Source: CBDFJH01 sp965198095 (lineage in GTDB: Bacteria; Latescibacterota; UBA2968; GCA-2709665). Taken from it: DNA of 64,000 nucleotides. The notes under the pieces are model-generated. The model was not told where the DNA came from and did no database searches. It saw nothing but the letters and a program-made list of their open reading frames with translations. The stretch's first letter is position 1. Every line of letters starts with the position of its first letter. Positions 24,762 through 32,459 of the stretch are shown piece after piece. A program made the translations under genes and the position numbers. The stretch lies in contig OZ240239.1 of the NCBI GenBank assembly GCA_965198095.1, positions 1,364,001 to 1,428,000 on the forward strand, given 5' to 3'.

Positions 24762-25562
24762 TTATGCCAATGGCCTCCCCCAGGAGACTCTCGTCTGTAA
24801 TCGGAAACTGAGCACCCCTTCGTCATGAGCAAAGTTCGCCAGGATACGCGATAGCTCGGCGTCGAAGGCCCGGACATTTTCATCGCCCATGTGCGCCCTT
24901 GACAGGCTCTCTCTCGAATGAAATGACGCAACGTAGTCCTTTATTGGCTGAGAGAAGCAAACAGGGATCGTCCGCTGATCTCCAATTGGGAGGAAGTGCC
25001 CCCTGTTCGCAAGCTCCTGAATCAGGTCGATCTCCTCATAGTGCGGGTTGGTGGCGTATTTTCGGATGATAGGAAGCTCTGCGTCACGCCACGGCGATTC
25101 GATAGGACGATCGCCGTCGATGATTACAACATACCCATCCGCTGTCAGCACTTCCTTGAATCTCGGAAACACGACGCGCCACTCCATCCAATGAATACTC
25201 GCTCCAGCTGTCACCATGCAGTAAGGCGGGTTCAACGGTACCTCTTCAACTTGTCCGTAGATCCATTGCAGGTTCGGGTGATCGCCGTTGACAAGCGACT
25301 TTCCTACGCGAATCATTTCCTGTGAAAAGTCCACCGCATCAACACCGTTTACGTGATCAACGAGTGATCGTGCGATCTTTCCTGGTCCACATCCGACGTC
25401 CAGTAATCTCCCCCGCGATTCTCCCAGGAGATTCAGAAGTATTGTATACGTCTCATCTGGATAGGGAGGGCGGCACTCGTACGCTTCCGCCAAACTTCCA
25501 TCCTTGAATCGGGATGCGTATTCATCCCAGTATTGTCGTGGCCTCGGTAAAGCGCGGTTCAT
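24762..25562 (-). CDS. Class I SAM-dependent methyltransferase
   Basis: The 266-residue protein has the SAM motif I RLLDVGCGPGKIARSL (about residue 52), motif II VDAVDFSQEMIRVG, and the post-motif region GASIHWMEW and VVIIDGDRP. It belongs to the broad Methyltransf_11/25 group; the substrate is unknown. An N-terminal YASRF...YECRPPYP segment resembles small-molecule methyltransferases. It is intact, unlike its neighbours, and has an attC-like site immediately 3', suggesting a cassette gene. Confidence 0.85.
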   Translation of the reverse strand: MNRALPRPRQYWDEYASRFKDGSLAEAYECRPPYPDETYTILLNLLGESRGRLLDVGCGPGKIARSLVDHVNGVDAVDFSQEMIRVGKSLVNGDHPNLQWIYGQVEEVPLNPPYCMVTAGASIHWMEWRVVFPRFKEVLTADGYVVIIDGDRPIESPWRDAELPIIRKYATNPHYEEIDLIQELANRGHFLPIGDQRTIPVCFSQPIKDYVASFHSRESLSRAHMGDENVRAFDAELSRILANFAHDEGVLSFRLQTRVSWGRPLA

Positions 25563-25598
25563 TTCTGAACTCTCAGTTCAAGCGATGGTGCGACTTAA

Positions 25599-25945
25599 TT
25601 AGCAAGCAAACCCGGGAGCTCGGACAGTTCTTTCAAGAGTGAACAGTAGCTCGTACTCCTCGAACGTTTTCGCGGAAGCGACACCTGAAAGGACAGCTAT
25701 AAAGGGGATGTTCGCAGATAGAGCCGATTTGGCATCCCCTGGCTATCTCCGACATAAGCCGTCTCAGCGGCGGAATACTCCAGTTTGCCTGCCGCCAGCA
25801 ACGAACCTGTCGGATCGGGTCTTTGGACTGAAACATCCTCGCCCCCTGCGATCACCTGAAACATGCCAACCAAGCCGTCTCTGCGCAGGATGCCATCAAT
25901 GCGGGCGGCCACACTATATTTCGCCAATAACATCCTTGACTCTAC
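25599..25945 (-). pseudogene. C-terminal fragment of a HAD-family phosphatase, frameshifted
   Basis: The first frame encodes AARIDGILRRDGLVGMFQVI, GGEDV, RPDPTGSLLAAGKL and ETAYVGDS, the middle of a phosphoglycolate-phosphatase-like HAD protein including the VGDS motif. After GDS the reading shifts by one base, and the continuation GDAKSALSANIPFIAVLSGV is perfect family sequence, ending at TAA 25599-25601. The N-terminal domain with the catalytic DxD is absent. The fragment begins where the nucleotidyltransferase ends, so two genes have been joined. Confidence 0.7.
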
Positions 25946-26742
25946 GTACACTATCTTCGCTTATCTTCCACGTCAATCCAAGTCGTGAACCGATTTCCCT
26001 GCGCTGTTCCTCGTGGAGCTCCGCTACGTCATAGTAAGCCTTCTTGAGGGAATTCCGTGTTGGCTGAGGAAATAGGGTAGTGAATCGGTCGAGCAGGTTC
26101 GATGGCATCCGATGGCATCCGCTGCTCGAGTCTTCTGGGCGTGAATCTCTGCTCTCCCTGTAGATATGCATACCATTTCTCCACGATGTCGCGTATATCT
26201 CCAAACGACCAAGCTGCGGAATAGTACTCGCCACGCTTCGTGTGCAAAACAACATACACAAGCCAGGCCCAGAGACGCGCGTCTTCATGGATCAACAGTT
26301 CTTTACTGGGAGTCGGTCTGTTCTGCAAGCGTACTTCATCATTCGAAGCCTGGCACCACTCTCCAAGCCTGTCCGACTTCGACCATACAAGGTAAAAGGG
26401 CGCTCCCTCCCAACCTGGCAGGTCCTCCTCTATATACAGATTGATGTCTGCCTTGACGCATGGCTCGAAAAGATAGATAACGAAATACGCCTTGATGTGA
26501 TCCGCATCAAATCGGTGGAACCACGGCTCGGTCGCCCAATTCCACCTTTCAGACCAGACAGCATCTCGGATTTTCTGAGAATCAAGAACGACCCCGAAAT
26601 CAAGGTCCGATTGCTCGTCCATCTCCCCGGTAGCCTGACTTCCGCTGGCGAAGATGCCAATGACTCCGTCTATGGCCCGGAAGTGTCGCAGTAGACTGTC
26701 AAAAACGCGTCGGTGCTCAGGGAGATTGACTGTATCGAGCAT
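25914..26742 (-). pseudogene. Nucleotidyltransferase gene broken by a 10-bp duplication
   Basis: The first frame starts at 26742 and carries the polymerase-beta-type motif GSQATGEMDEQSDLDFGVV (catalytic Asp pair), then KADINLYIEED, as in aminoglycoside- or lincosamide-type nucleotidyltransferases. After RRLEQRMPS the frame enters random residues and stops at 26029. Removing one copy of the 10-base tandem repeat at 26101-26120 restores a family-like tail (NLLDRFTTLFPQPTR, AELHEEQRREIGSRLGL), ending at 25914. The gene is therefore inactivated, or switched off, by one duplication. Confidence 0.75.
26101..26120. repeat. 10-bp tandem duplication causing a frameshift
   Basis: GATGGCATCC occurs twice in a row (26101-26110 and 26111-26120) inside the nucleotidyltransferase. 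Ten is not a multiple of three, so two copies shift the frame and one copy restores it. Confidence 0.85.
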
Positions 26743-26776
26743 CAGAAGAATCCTCTGCCAGTATTTTGTGGCTGTC

Positions 26777-26858
26777 CGCCAACGTTCTCGCCGTGCCCGA
26801 ACCGCGCAGCGGTTATGCGGAGGGTCGAAGGCACGGAGGCGGAGGCACGGTGTTATAG
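26777..26858 (-). repeat. attC-like recombination site
   Basis: In gene sense it runs from CTATAAC to AACGTTGGCG. The arms (CACCGTGCCTCCGCC and GGCACGGCGAGAACG) are partly complementary, and the centre GCGCGGTTCGGGCACGG is shared with the site at 24687. It lies between the hydrolase fragment stop (26880) and the nucleotidyltransferase start (26742). Confidence 0.55.
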
Positions 26859-26879
26859 GATGTCGGCCTCTCTGGATTT

Positions 26880-27131
26880 CTATCCATTTTCCCGAAAAAA
26901 CGCCATCAGATCTTCTCGTACCGCACGACTTCGGTGGACAGGGCTGTGTGATTCATCTGGATACATTCGAAATTCGGCTCCGGGAATCTTCGTTGCGAGA
27001 TCCTGGCCCCAATCCACCGGCACCTCTTTGTCTTTAGCTCTGTGAACGACAAGTGTGGGAGCCACGATTTGACCACATGCGACAGTTACGTCTCTGTCAA
27101 AGTACGCCCCAATCGCGGTGATGTGCCTAAA
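26880..27131 (-). pseudogene. C-terminal fragment of an alpha/beta-hydrolase
   Basis: The open stretch encodes GAYFDRDVTVACGQIVAPTL, VVHRAKDKEVPVDWGQDLA and YPDESHSP, ending in REDLMAFFRENG. This is the last third of an alpha/beta-hydrolase with the acid (RAKDKEVP) and the catalytic His (ESHSP). The nucleophile serine and the first 150 or more residues are missing. A GTG at 27065 could start translation but would make only 61 residues. The fragment ends 22 bases before an attC-like site. Confidence 0.65.
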
Positions 27132-27147
27132 TTAGTTGAAATTCAGA

Positions 27148-27210
27148 GGGCTCCAGACTTACGTTTGGGTATGTGAGTTGTAAGACAACGTACCCGTAAG
27201 AAAGGAGCCC
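27148..27210. repeat. Long imperfect hairpin at the edge of the IS remnant
   Basis: The segments GGGCTCC...CTTACG...TTGGGTATGT and ACAACGTACCCGTAAG...GGAGCCC pair over most of a 63-base stretch. It lies directly before the transposase remnant and may be its terminal or sub-terminal repeat. Confidence 0.5.
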
Positions 27211-27213
27211 GAA

Positions 27214-27643
27214 GTGGATAAGCTAATTGCAGGTTCAGGAGAAGTCAAGGTCGGCAGCGATGTCATTGGTGGTTTGGAGACGCGTTTGTCCCTGATCCAG
27301 GCGTTGATCCCGATCGGTCTGGAGGCTGTCTCGGACGTGCTCCAGCAGGAGGTGGGGCAGCTGGCAGGAGTTCGGTATGCGCCTGCCTGCAGCAGGCAGG
27401 CGCAAGGAGGCCGACCGGTCGGTTCGTCGTTGGGGAAGCCAGAAGGGTTCGGTGTATCTGATGGACCAGAAGCTGTCCGTAGACGTGCCTCGGGTGCGTG
27501 ATGTGGCCGCAGACAAGGAGGTCTGCCTTTCTGCATACCGTGCTTTGCAGCGCCCCAGGGAGATGGACGAGGGGCTGCTCTTACGCGTGATCAAGGGCAT
27601 CTCTTGCCGCAACTACAATTTGTTTCATGCTACGGTCCTCTAA
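27214..27643 (+). pseudogene. Remnant of an IS256 (mutator)-type transposase
   Basis: Two frames together give the N-terminal quarter of a mutator-family transposase. The first (from 27214) encodes LETRLSLIQALIPIGLEAV and LQQEVGQLAG. After a shift near 27380-27400 the second encodes RRWGSQKGSVYLMDQKLSVD, VPRVRDVAADKEV and DEGLLLRVIKGISCRNY. The latter contains the typical QKV/PRVRD pattern. The DDE catalytic core is missing; the sequence breaks off near 27620. It is the only plus-strand item in the cassette region and lies between two attC-like sites. Confidence 0.65.
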
Positions 27644-27695
27644 TTGATTCTTGGGGGTGGGAAGAATTCCTCGATAAGGCTACTGGACCAGTTTC

Positions 27696-27788
27696 GCCTA
27701 ACGTTTCGCCGGTTTGCGAACCTGGCGCAGCCAGGTTGCCGAAGGCCAAGCGCCGAATGGCGCGCAGCGCAACACCGTGCTGTTAGCC
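27696..27788 (-). repeat. attC recombination site (best example)
   Basis: In gene sense it starts GGCTAAC (RYYYAAC) and ends CGTTAGGC (GTTRRRY), a perfect pair of core sites 93 bp apart. Between them CAACCTGGCTGCGCCAGGTT and GCGCGCCATTCGGCGC form strong internal hairpins. It begins 36 bases after the ankyrin gene's stop, as in integron gene cassettes. Confidence 0.8.
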
Positions 27789-27823
27789 GCTGTCGCCAAG
27801 CAATGATTCGGGATCGAGTTGCT

Positions 27824-28210
27824 CTACTCAAATAATTTCCGCACCGCAATGGCATTATGAACGAAAGTCTCTTCGACAGGCGTACGTCCATTCAAATTCT
27901 TGGACTCCCGTTCAGCTCCCCGATCTAATAGCAACTCCGCAACCTGTCGTTGGTTGCCGTGTGTAGCAGCATGGAGCGGTGTTGTGCCCCAGTGGGTGTT
28001 TTCGTTGTGTGCATTGATGCTTGCTCCTTGATCGAGCAGGTACTCCACTACTTCGGCATGACCCTTCCACGCGGCGCAGTGGAGTGGCATTGAACCATCC
28101 TTGTCTGTTGCGGCTAGAAGGGCTGCATCCCTGTTTATCAACAGCTTGACCGTCTTGAGGTCGCCTCGCTTGGCCGCTTTGATGACTGCTTTCTTTTCCT
28201 CGGTTCCCAT
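27824..28210 (-). CDS. Ankyrin-repeat protein
   Basis: The 128-residue product is made almost wholly of ankyrin repeats: KAAKRGDLKTVKLLINRDAA, DGSMPLHCAAWKGHAEVVEY, WGTTPLHAATHGNQRQVAEL and a last partial unit ending at NAIAVRKLFE. Such proteins bind other proteins; no partner or enzymatic domain is visible, and there is no signal peptide. I start at the ATG at 28210, which has GGAGG five bases upstream, rather than the ATG at 28222. The attC site at its 3' end makes it a likely cassette gene. Confidence 0.88.
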   Translation of the reverse strand: MGTEEKKAVIKAAKRGDLKTVKLLINRDAALLAATDKDGSMPLHCAAWKGHAEVVEYLLDQGASINAHNENTHWGTTPLHAATHGNQRQVAELLLDRGAERESKNLNGRTPVEETFVHNAIAVRKLFE

Positions 28211-28277
28211 TTTAGCCTCCAAAAGGTGAAATTGTGATGAATCCCAGCCCGATCGTCAAAATTCGCTTTAGGAGCTG

Positions 28278-28661
28278 CTACAACGGTTGACCAATATCTA
28301 TCCGGTTTCCATCAGGATCTGCGATGACGAAGTCACGTAAACCGTAATTCTGATCGCGAAGTCCCTTGATTATGCGTACTCCCGCCTTGCTGAGGTGATC
28401 GTGAAGCGTAGTAGCGTCACTAACCATGAGATGCGCGACGTTATGAGTCTTGGATTTCGTGTCTCGACCCAACGCCAAGTGCAACTCTGCCTTGTCCTTT
28501 TTAACAATCACAAAGCCGACCGGATCCCCGTTTTCGAACGTCTTGCGCATTCCCAGTATCGACGTATAAAACGCGACAGCTTGATCGATATCACTTACGA
28601 GGATGCCGGGCGCCATGCGCCCAAATACAATTGCGGTAGGGAAAGTCGGTAGATCGCCCAT
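28278..28661 (-). CDS. VOC (glyoxalase/bleomycin-resistance fold) family protein
   Basis: The 127-residue protein shows the vicinal-oxygen-chelate pattern: APGILVSDIDQAVAFYTSIL at the N-terminus, FVIVKKDKAELHLAL, NVAHLMVSDATTLHDHL in the second half, and RDFVIADPDGNRIDIGQPL at the end. The last motif is the usual metal-site strand, though whether a metal is bound is unclear. It could be a dioxygenase, an isomerase or a drug-binding protein. I start at the ATG at 28661, which follows AGGAGG by eight bases. The longer frame to 28781 has no ribosome site. It shares the leftward direction of the cassette genes; no attC separates it from the ankyrin gene. Confidence 0.85.
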   Translation of the reverse strand: MGDLPTFPTAIVFGRMAPGILVSDIDQAVAFYTSILGMRKTFENGDPVGFVIVKKDKAELHLALGRDTKSKTHNVAHLMVSDATTLHDHLSKAGVRIIKGLRDQNYGLRDFVIADPDGNRIDIGQPL

Positions 28662-28811
28662 GAACTCTGCCTCCTTCGATGCCAAACGACCCGAATCGAG
28701 GCGATGCTCAATACAAGACGATGACTGGTTTTGGGATAACCGAGGCGGTGCTCGGAGCGACAATCGGGCTGGGCTCGGCACAAAAATAACAAATCCGCTC
28801 GAGATTCCAAA

Positions 28812-28875
28812 TTCCGTAATTCGGCGATTGCGGCTAACTACCTGTACACGAACAATCGGTTCAGGTAATCGCCGC
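28812..28875 (-). other. Possible end of the cassette array (core site with inverted repeat)
   Basis: In gene sense GTTAGCC (28832-28838) lies inside the inverted pair GGCGATTACCTG and AGGTAGTTAGCCGCAATCGCC. This may be the first cassette boundary or an attI/attC remnant upstream of the VOC gene. Between 28876 and 29072 I see nothing recognisable and no integrase gene. Confidence 0.3.
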
Positions 28876-29072
28876 CATGTGTGACTTATCTGACACGAAC
28901 GTATGTATTGTGACCGGCTGGCCGCAGAAGTCTAAACGCTCTCCCTGGGTTTGTCAAGCTTCGGCCCCTTCAAGTTCGTGGGCCCTGGCGTGCGGGAGAG
29001 AGGGGCTCCTGAAACGCGGGCCTCGGCCATCCACCGCCTGCGCCGCCGCCGCCGAATTCTGAGAGCCGTTTG

Positions 29073-29101
29073 TTGACACGGGTTACGGGCCATCGTATAT
29101 T
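29073..29101 (+). promoter_or_regulatory. Strong promoter for glyQS
   Basis: TTGACA (29073-29078) and TATATT (29096-29101) with a 17-base spacer, 32 bases before the ATG at 29134. Close to sigma-70 consensus. Confidence 0.75.
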
Positions 29102-29133
29102 CTGCCCGTCGGAGAGACGTCGCGGGTATACCG

Positions 29134-32100
29134 ATGCAACCCCCTAAAAACACAAGGAGTTTCAAAGGGGCCGCGATCAGCCTGTCACGCATCGACACGC
29201 AGGATGTTCCGTTGACCGATTCACACCATCTTCAAGACCTGATCCTCCGCCTCGAGCGGTTCTGGGCGTCCAAGGGCTGTCTCCTATGGCAGCCCTACAG
29301 CGAAAAGGTCGGCGCGGGCACGATGAACCCGGCCACGTTCCTCAGGGTGCTCGGGCCGGAGCCCTGGTCCGTGGCCTACGTGGAGCCCTCTTTTCGTCCG
29401 GACGACGGCCGATTCGCGGAAAACCCGAACCGCATGCAGATGTTCCTGCAGTATCAGGTCATTCTCAAGCCGGAGCCCGGCAACCCCCAGGAACTCTACC
29501 TGGAAAGCCTGGAGGCCGTCGGGATCGATACTCGGCGTCACGATATCCGGTTCGTGGAGGACAACTGGGAGCATCCCGCGCTGGGGGCGTGGGGGCTGGG
29601 GTGGGAAGTCTGGCTGGACGGAATGGAAATCACGCAATTCACCTATTTTCAGCAGGCCGGTGGACTCGCACTCGATCCCGTCTCGGTGGAGATTACCTAT
29701 GGCCTGGAGCGAATCGCCCTCTATTTGCAGGACGTCCGCGAGGTCTGGGAGCTGCGGTGGAACGATCGGGTCACGTATGGCGAAGTCCTGAAGCAGCAGG
29801 AGATCGACTACTGCCACTACGCCTTCAACACGGCCAGCGTGGCGCGTCTGCGGGCCATGTATGCTCTCTTCGTCGAGGAAGCCGGGGCAGTGCTGGACCG
29901 CGGCCAGATCTTGCCCGCATACGACTATGTGCTTCGCTGTTCGCACGCCTTCAACCTGCTCGACAGCCGGGGCGCCGTCGGGGTGACCGAACGCGCACGT
30001 TTCTTCCGAGAGATGCGGGAGCTTGCCCGTTGCGCGGCAGAAAAATTCTGCGAACAGCGGAGGGAGCACGCCTTTCCCCTGCTGGGCGACGAACCGGAGA
30101 CGGAAGCCCCCGCGGGGCAGCGGGAGGATCCTCCCCGTCTTGCGGCTGCCGACCTCCTGCTGGAAATCGGCTCCGAAGAGCTCCCGGCCGGAGAGGTCGG
30201 AAGCGGCGAGAAGCAGCTGTTGTCCCTGCTGTCGGAGCGACTCGACGGAGAAAGACTGACTTACGAAGGAATAAAGGCCGGGGGCACGCCGAGAAGGCTC
30301 TTCGTGCTCGTCCAAGGGCTGGCCGGACGGCAGCCGGACGAGGAGCGCTGGGTCAGAGGCCCGACCGTCGGCGTGGCGTTCGATGCATCTGACACGCCTA
30401 CGCGGGCGCTGAAGGGCTTCTGCCGCAGCCAGGGTGTGCAGCCGGAGCACGTTGAGCGACGCAACGACGAAAAGGGCGTGGAATGTGTCTACGCCTTGCG
30501 GAAGGAAGAGGGACGGATGACGCAGGAGATCCTTTCGACCCTGCTCCCCGAACTCATCGGCGACCTCAGGTTTGTCAGGACCATGCGCTGGAATTCGGCC
30601 GGGGTCTCCTTCCCCCGGCCGATTCGTTGGCTCGTCGCCCTGTTTGGCGATCAGGTCATCCCGTTCGGTTACGCGGGCACGGTCGCCGGGCGGACGAGCC
30701 TTGGCGTGCGAAGCGCGGATTCATCCGCGATGGAGATCGATACGGCCGGTCGATACCCCCTTATCGCGGAGGAGCAGGGCATCCTGGTCGACCGTTCCCG
30801 CCGCCGGGACACGATCCGAAGACAAGTGCGCGCCCTTGCCCACGAGGTCGGCGGCGTCGTGCCGGATGATCCCGAGCTCCTGGATGAAGTCATCGACCTG
30901 GTCGAGGCTCCCGTCGCGCTCAGGGGGCGCTTTGACGCATCCCACCTCGACCTCCCTCAGGAAATATTGACGACCGTCATGTCCAAATACCAGAGGTATT
31001 TTCCGATTCAGGATGCCAGGACGAATCGGCTCCTCCCCTATTTCATCGCGGTCGCAAACGGGGGCGCCATCGATCAGGAAGTCGTTCTGCGCGGAAATGA
31101 AGCGGTCATTCGAGCGCGCTACGCAGACGCCGCCTTCTTCTACCGAGAGGATCGTCGCAAGCCTTTGGAGGACTACCTGTCGGGCTTGGCTACGCTCACC
31201 TTTCAGGAAAACCTGGGATCGGTACTGGACAAGACGGGCCGCATCGAGAGACTCCTGCCCATCCTGGCCTCGGAGCTGGCCCTCGAAGGCGAGGAACAGG
31301 AGACCGGAGTGCGCGCCGCCCGGCTTTGCAAGGCCGATTTGGTGACCCGCATGGTGGTCGAACTGACGTCCCTCCAGGGCGTGATTGGGCGCCACTACGC
31401 CCTCGCTTCGGGTGAACCGGAACCGGTCGCCCAAGCCATCGAACATCACTACCGGCCCCGCTTTCCGGGAGATGCGATTTCACCCTCCCGTCCTGGATTT
31501 GCCCTCTCCGTTGTCGACCGTCTCGACAGCCTGGCCGGGCTCTTCTCCGTCGGCGTCCGGCCCAGGGCGACTGCAGACCCTTATGGCCTCAGGAGAGATG
31601 CCCTCGGTCTGTTGGCCAACCTGATCGGCCACCGTTGTCGCTTTTCCCTGAGAACAGGCCTCGAGGCCGCCGCTGACCTGCTTCCCGTGGAAAAGGATCC
31701 GGACCGGCTTCAGGAGGCCCTCGAGTTCATCCTCAGACGGCTCGCCGTTCAGCTCAAAGAAGAGGGGTTCAAACACGACGTCGTCGAGGCTGCGATCGCG
31801 GGCGGCTGTGACGACCCGTTCGAGCTTCGGACGATTGTGCAGGGCCTCACGAAGATGGTCGCGTCCCCGGAATGGCTGGAGACCCTCCACGCCTATTCCC
31901 GTTGCAGGCGCATCGTGAGAGATCTGTCGGATCGACTCGATCCGGATTCGGGCGTCGACCGAGAGGCGGCAACGCAGAACCTGGTCAAGGCCTATCGTTC
32001 GGCAAGTCGCCGAATGGTTCACGCGGAGGATCGAATCGCGACGCTCGGCCAAATCCTCGAAGCGCTTCGAAATCCGATCAATACCTTCTTCGACGACGTC

Positions 32101-32211
32101 CTCGTCATGGCGGAGGATGCGTCCCTTCGTCGCGCACGCCTCGCCCTCGTTCAGCAGATCGCCCGCCTGCCCGACGGCATTGCCGACTTGAGCCGCCTTG
32201 AAGGCTTTTGA
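29134..32211 (+). CDS. glyQS: Single-chain glycyl-tRNA synthetase (alpha and beta subunits fused)
   Basis: The 1025-residue protein joins both subunits of the bacterial-type tetrameric enzyme. Residues about 30-320 are GlyQ, the catalytic class II part (DLILRLERFWASKGCLLWQP, PNRMQMFLQYQVILKPEP, EITQFTYFQQAGG, VEITYGLERIALYLQ). After a short linker (GDEPETEAPAGQREDPP), residues about 345-1020 are GlyS, starting ADLLLEIGSEELPAGEV and ending with the HD-like and anticodon-binding regions (RNPINTFFDDVLVMAED). It charges tRNA-Gly. Single-chain forms are known in Chlamydia and plant organelles but are uncommon. No separate glyQ or glyS stop lies between the parts. Confidence 0.96.
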   Translation: MQPPKNTRSFKGAAISLSRIDTQDVPLTDSHHLQDLILRLERFWASKGCLLWQPYSEKVGAGTMNPATFLRVLGPEPWSVAYVEPSFRPDDGRFAENPNRMQMFLQYQVILKPEPGNPQELYLESLEAVGIDTRRHDIRFVEDNWEHPALGAWGLGWEVWLDGMEITQFTYFQQAGGLALDPVSVEITYGLERIALYLQDVREVWELRWNDRVTYGEVLKQQEIDYCHYAFNTASVARLRAMYALFVEEAGAVLDRGQILPAYDYVLRCSHAFNLLDSRGAVGVTERARFFREMRELARCAAEKFCEQRREHAFPLLGDEPETEAPAGQREDPPRLAAADLLLEIGSEELPAGEVGSGEKQLLSLLSERLDGERLTYEGIKAGGTPRRLFVLVQGLAGRQPDEERWVRGPTVGVAFDASDTPTRALKGFCRSQGVQPEHVERRNDEKGVECVYALRKEEGRMTQEILSTLLPELIGDLRFVRTMRWNSAGVSFPRPIRWLVALFGDQVIPFGYAGTVAGRTSLGVRSADSSAMEIDTAGRYPLIAEEQGILVDRSRRRDTIRRQVRALAHEVGGVVPDDPELLDEVIDLVEAPVALRGRFDASHLDLPQEILTTVMSKYQRYFPIQDARTNRLLPYFIAVANGGAIDQEVVLRGNEAVIRARYADAAFFYREDRRKPLEDYLSGLATLTFQENLGSVLDKTGRIERLLPILASELALEGEEQETGVRAARLCKADLVTRMVVELTSLQGVIGRHYALASGEPEPVAQAIEHHYRPRFPGDAISPSRPGFALSVVDRLDSLAGLFSVGVRPRATADPYGLRRDALGLLANLIGHRCRFSLRTGLEAAADLLPVEKDPDRLQEALEFILRRLAVQLKEEGFKHDVVEAAIAGGCDDPFELRTIVQGLTKMVASPEWLETLHAYSRCRRIVRDLSDRLDPDSGVDREAATQNLVKAYRSASRRMVHAEDRIATLGQILEALRNPINTFFDDVLVMAEDASLRRARLALVQQIARLPDGIADLSRLEGF

Positions 32212-32459
32212 GCGCATTCTCGCCTGGGCGGCGCAGCGGCAAGCCGCGCGTCGCCCGACATTTTCGGATCCGAAATTGACGAGACGCCACGTTGGCTTCG
32301 AGGAAGATCTTGCGACGCGCGCGCCTGATGTGGAAATGCGTTTCAGGTGAGGGCAGGGAATACCGCGCGGGGAATCCGGAGTGAAAAAGCCGGGGGTGAG
32401 GTTCGAGGAGTTCGGTCGGGTAGATGCTTCGCCGGAGGCTTGAAGGACGCGCATCCGGG

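Noticed and set aside
28932..29198. Minus-strand frame overlapping the glyQS promoter
   Set aside because: It has a run of arginines from a GCC repeat, no family match, and covers a consensus promoter.
29284..30450. Minus-strand open frame of 388 codons
   Set aside because: It is the complement of glyQS and shows no family pattern.
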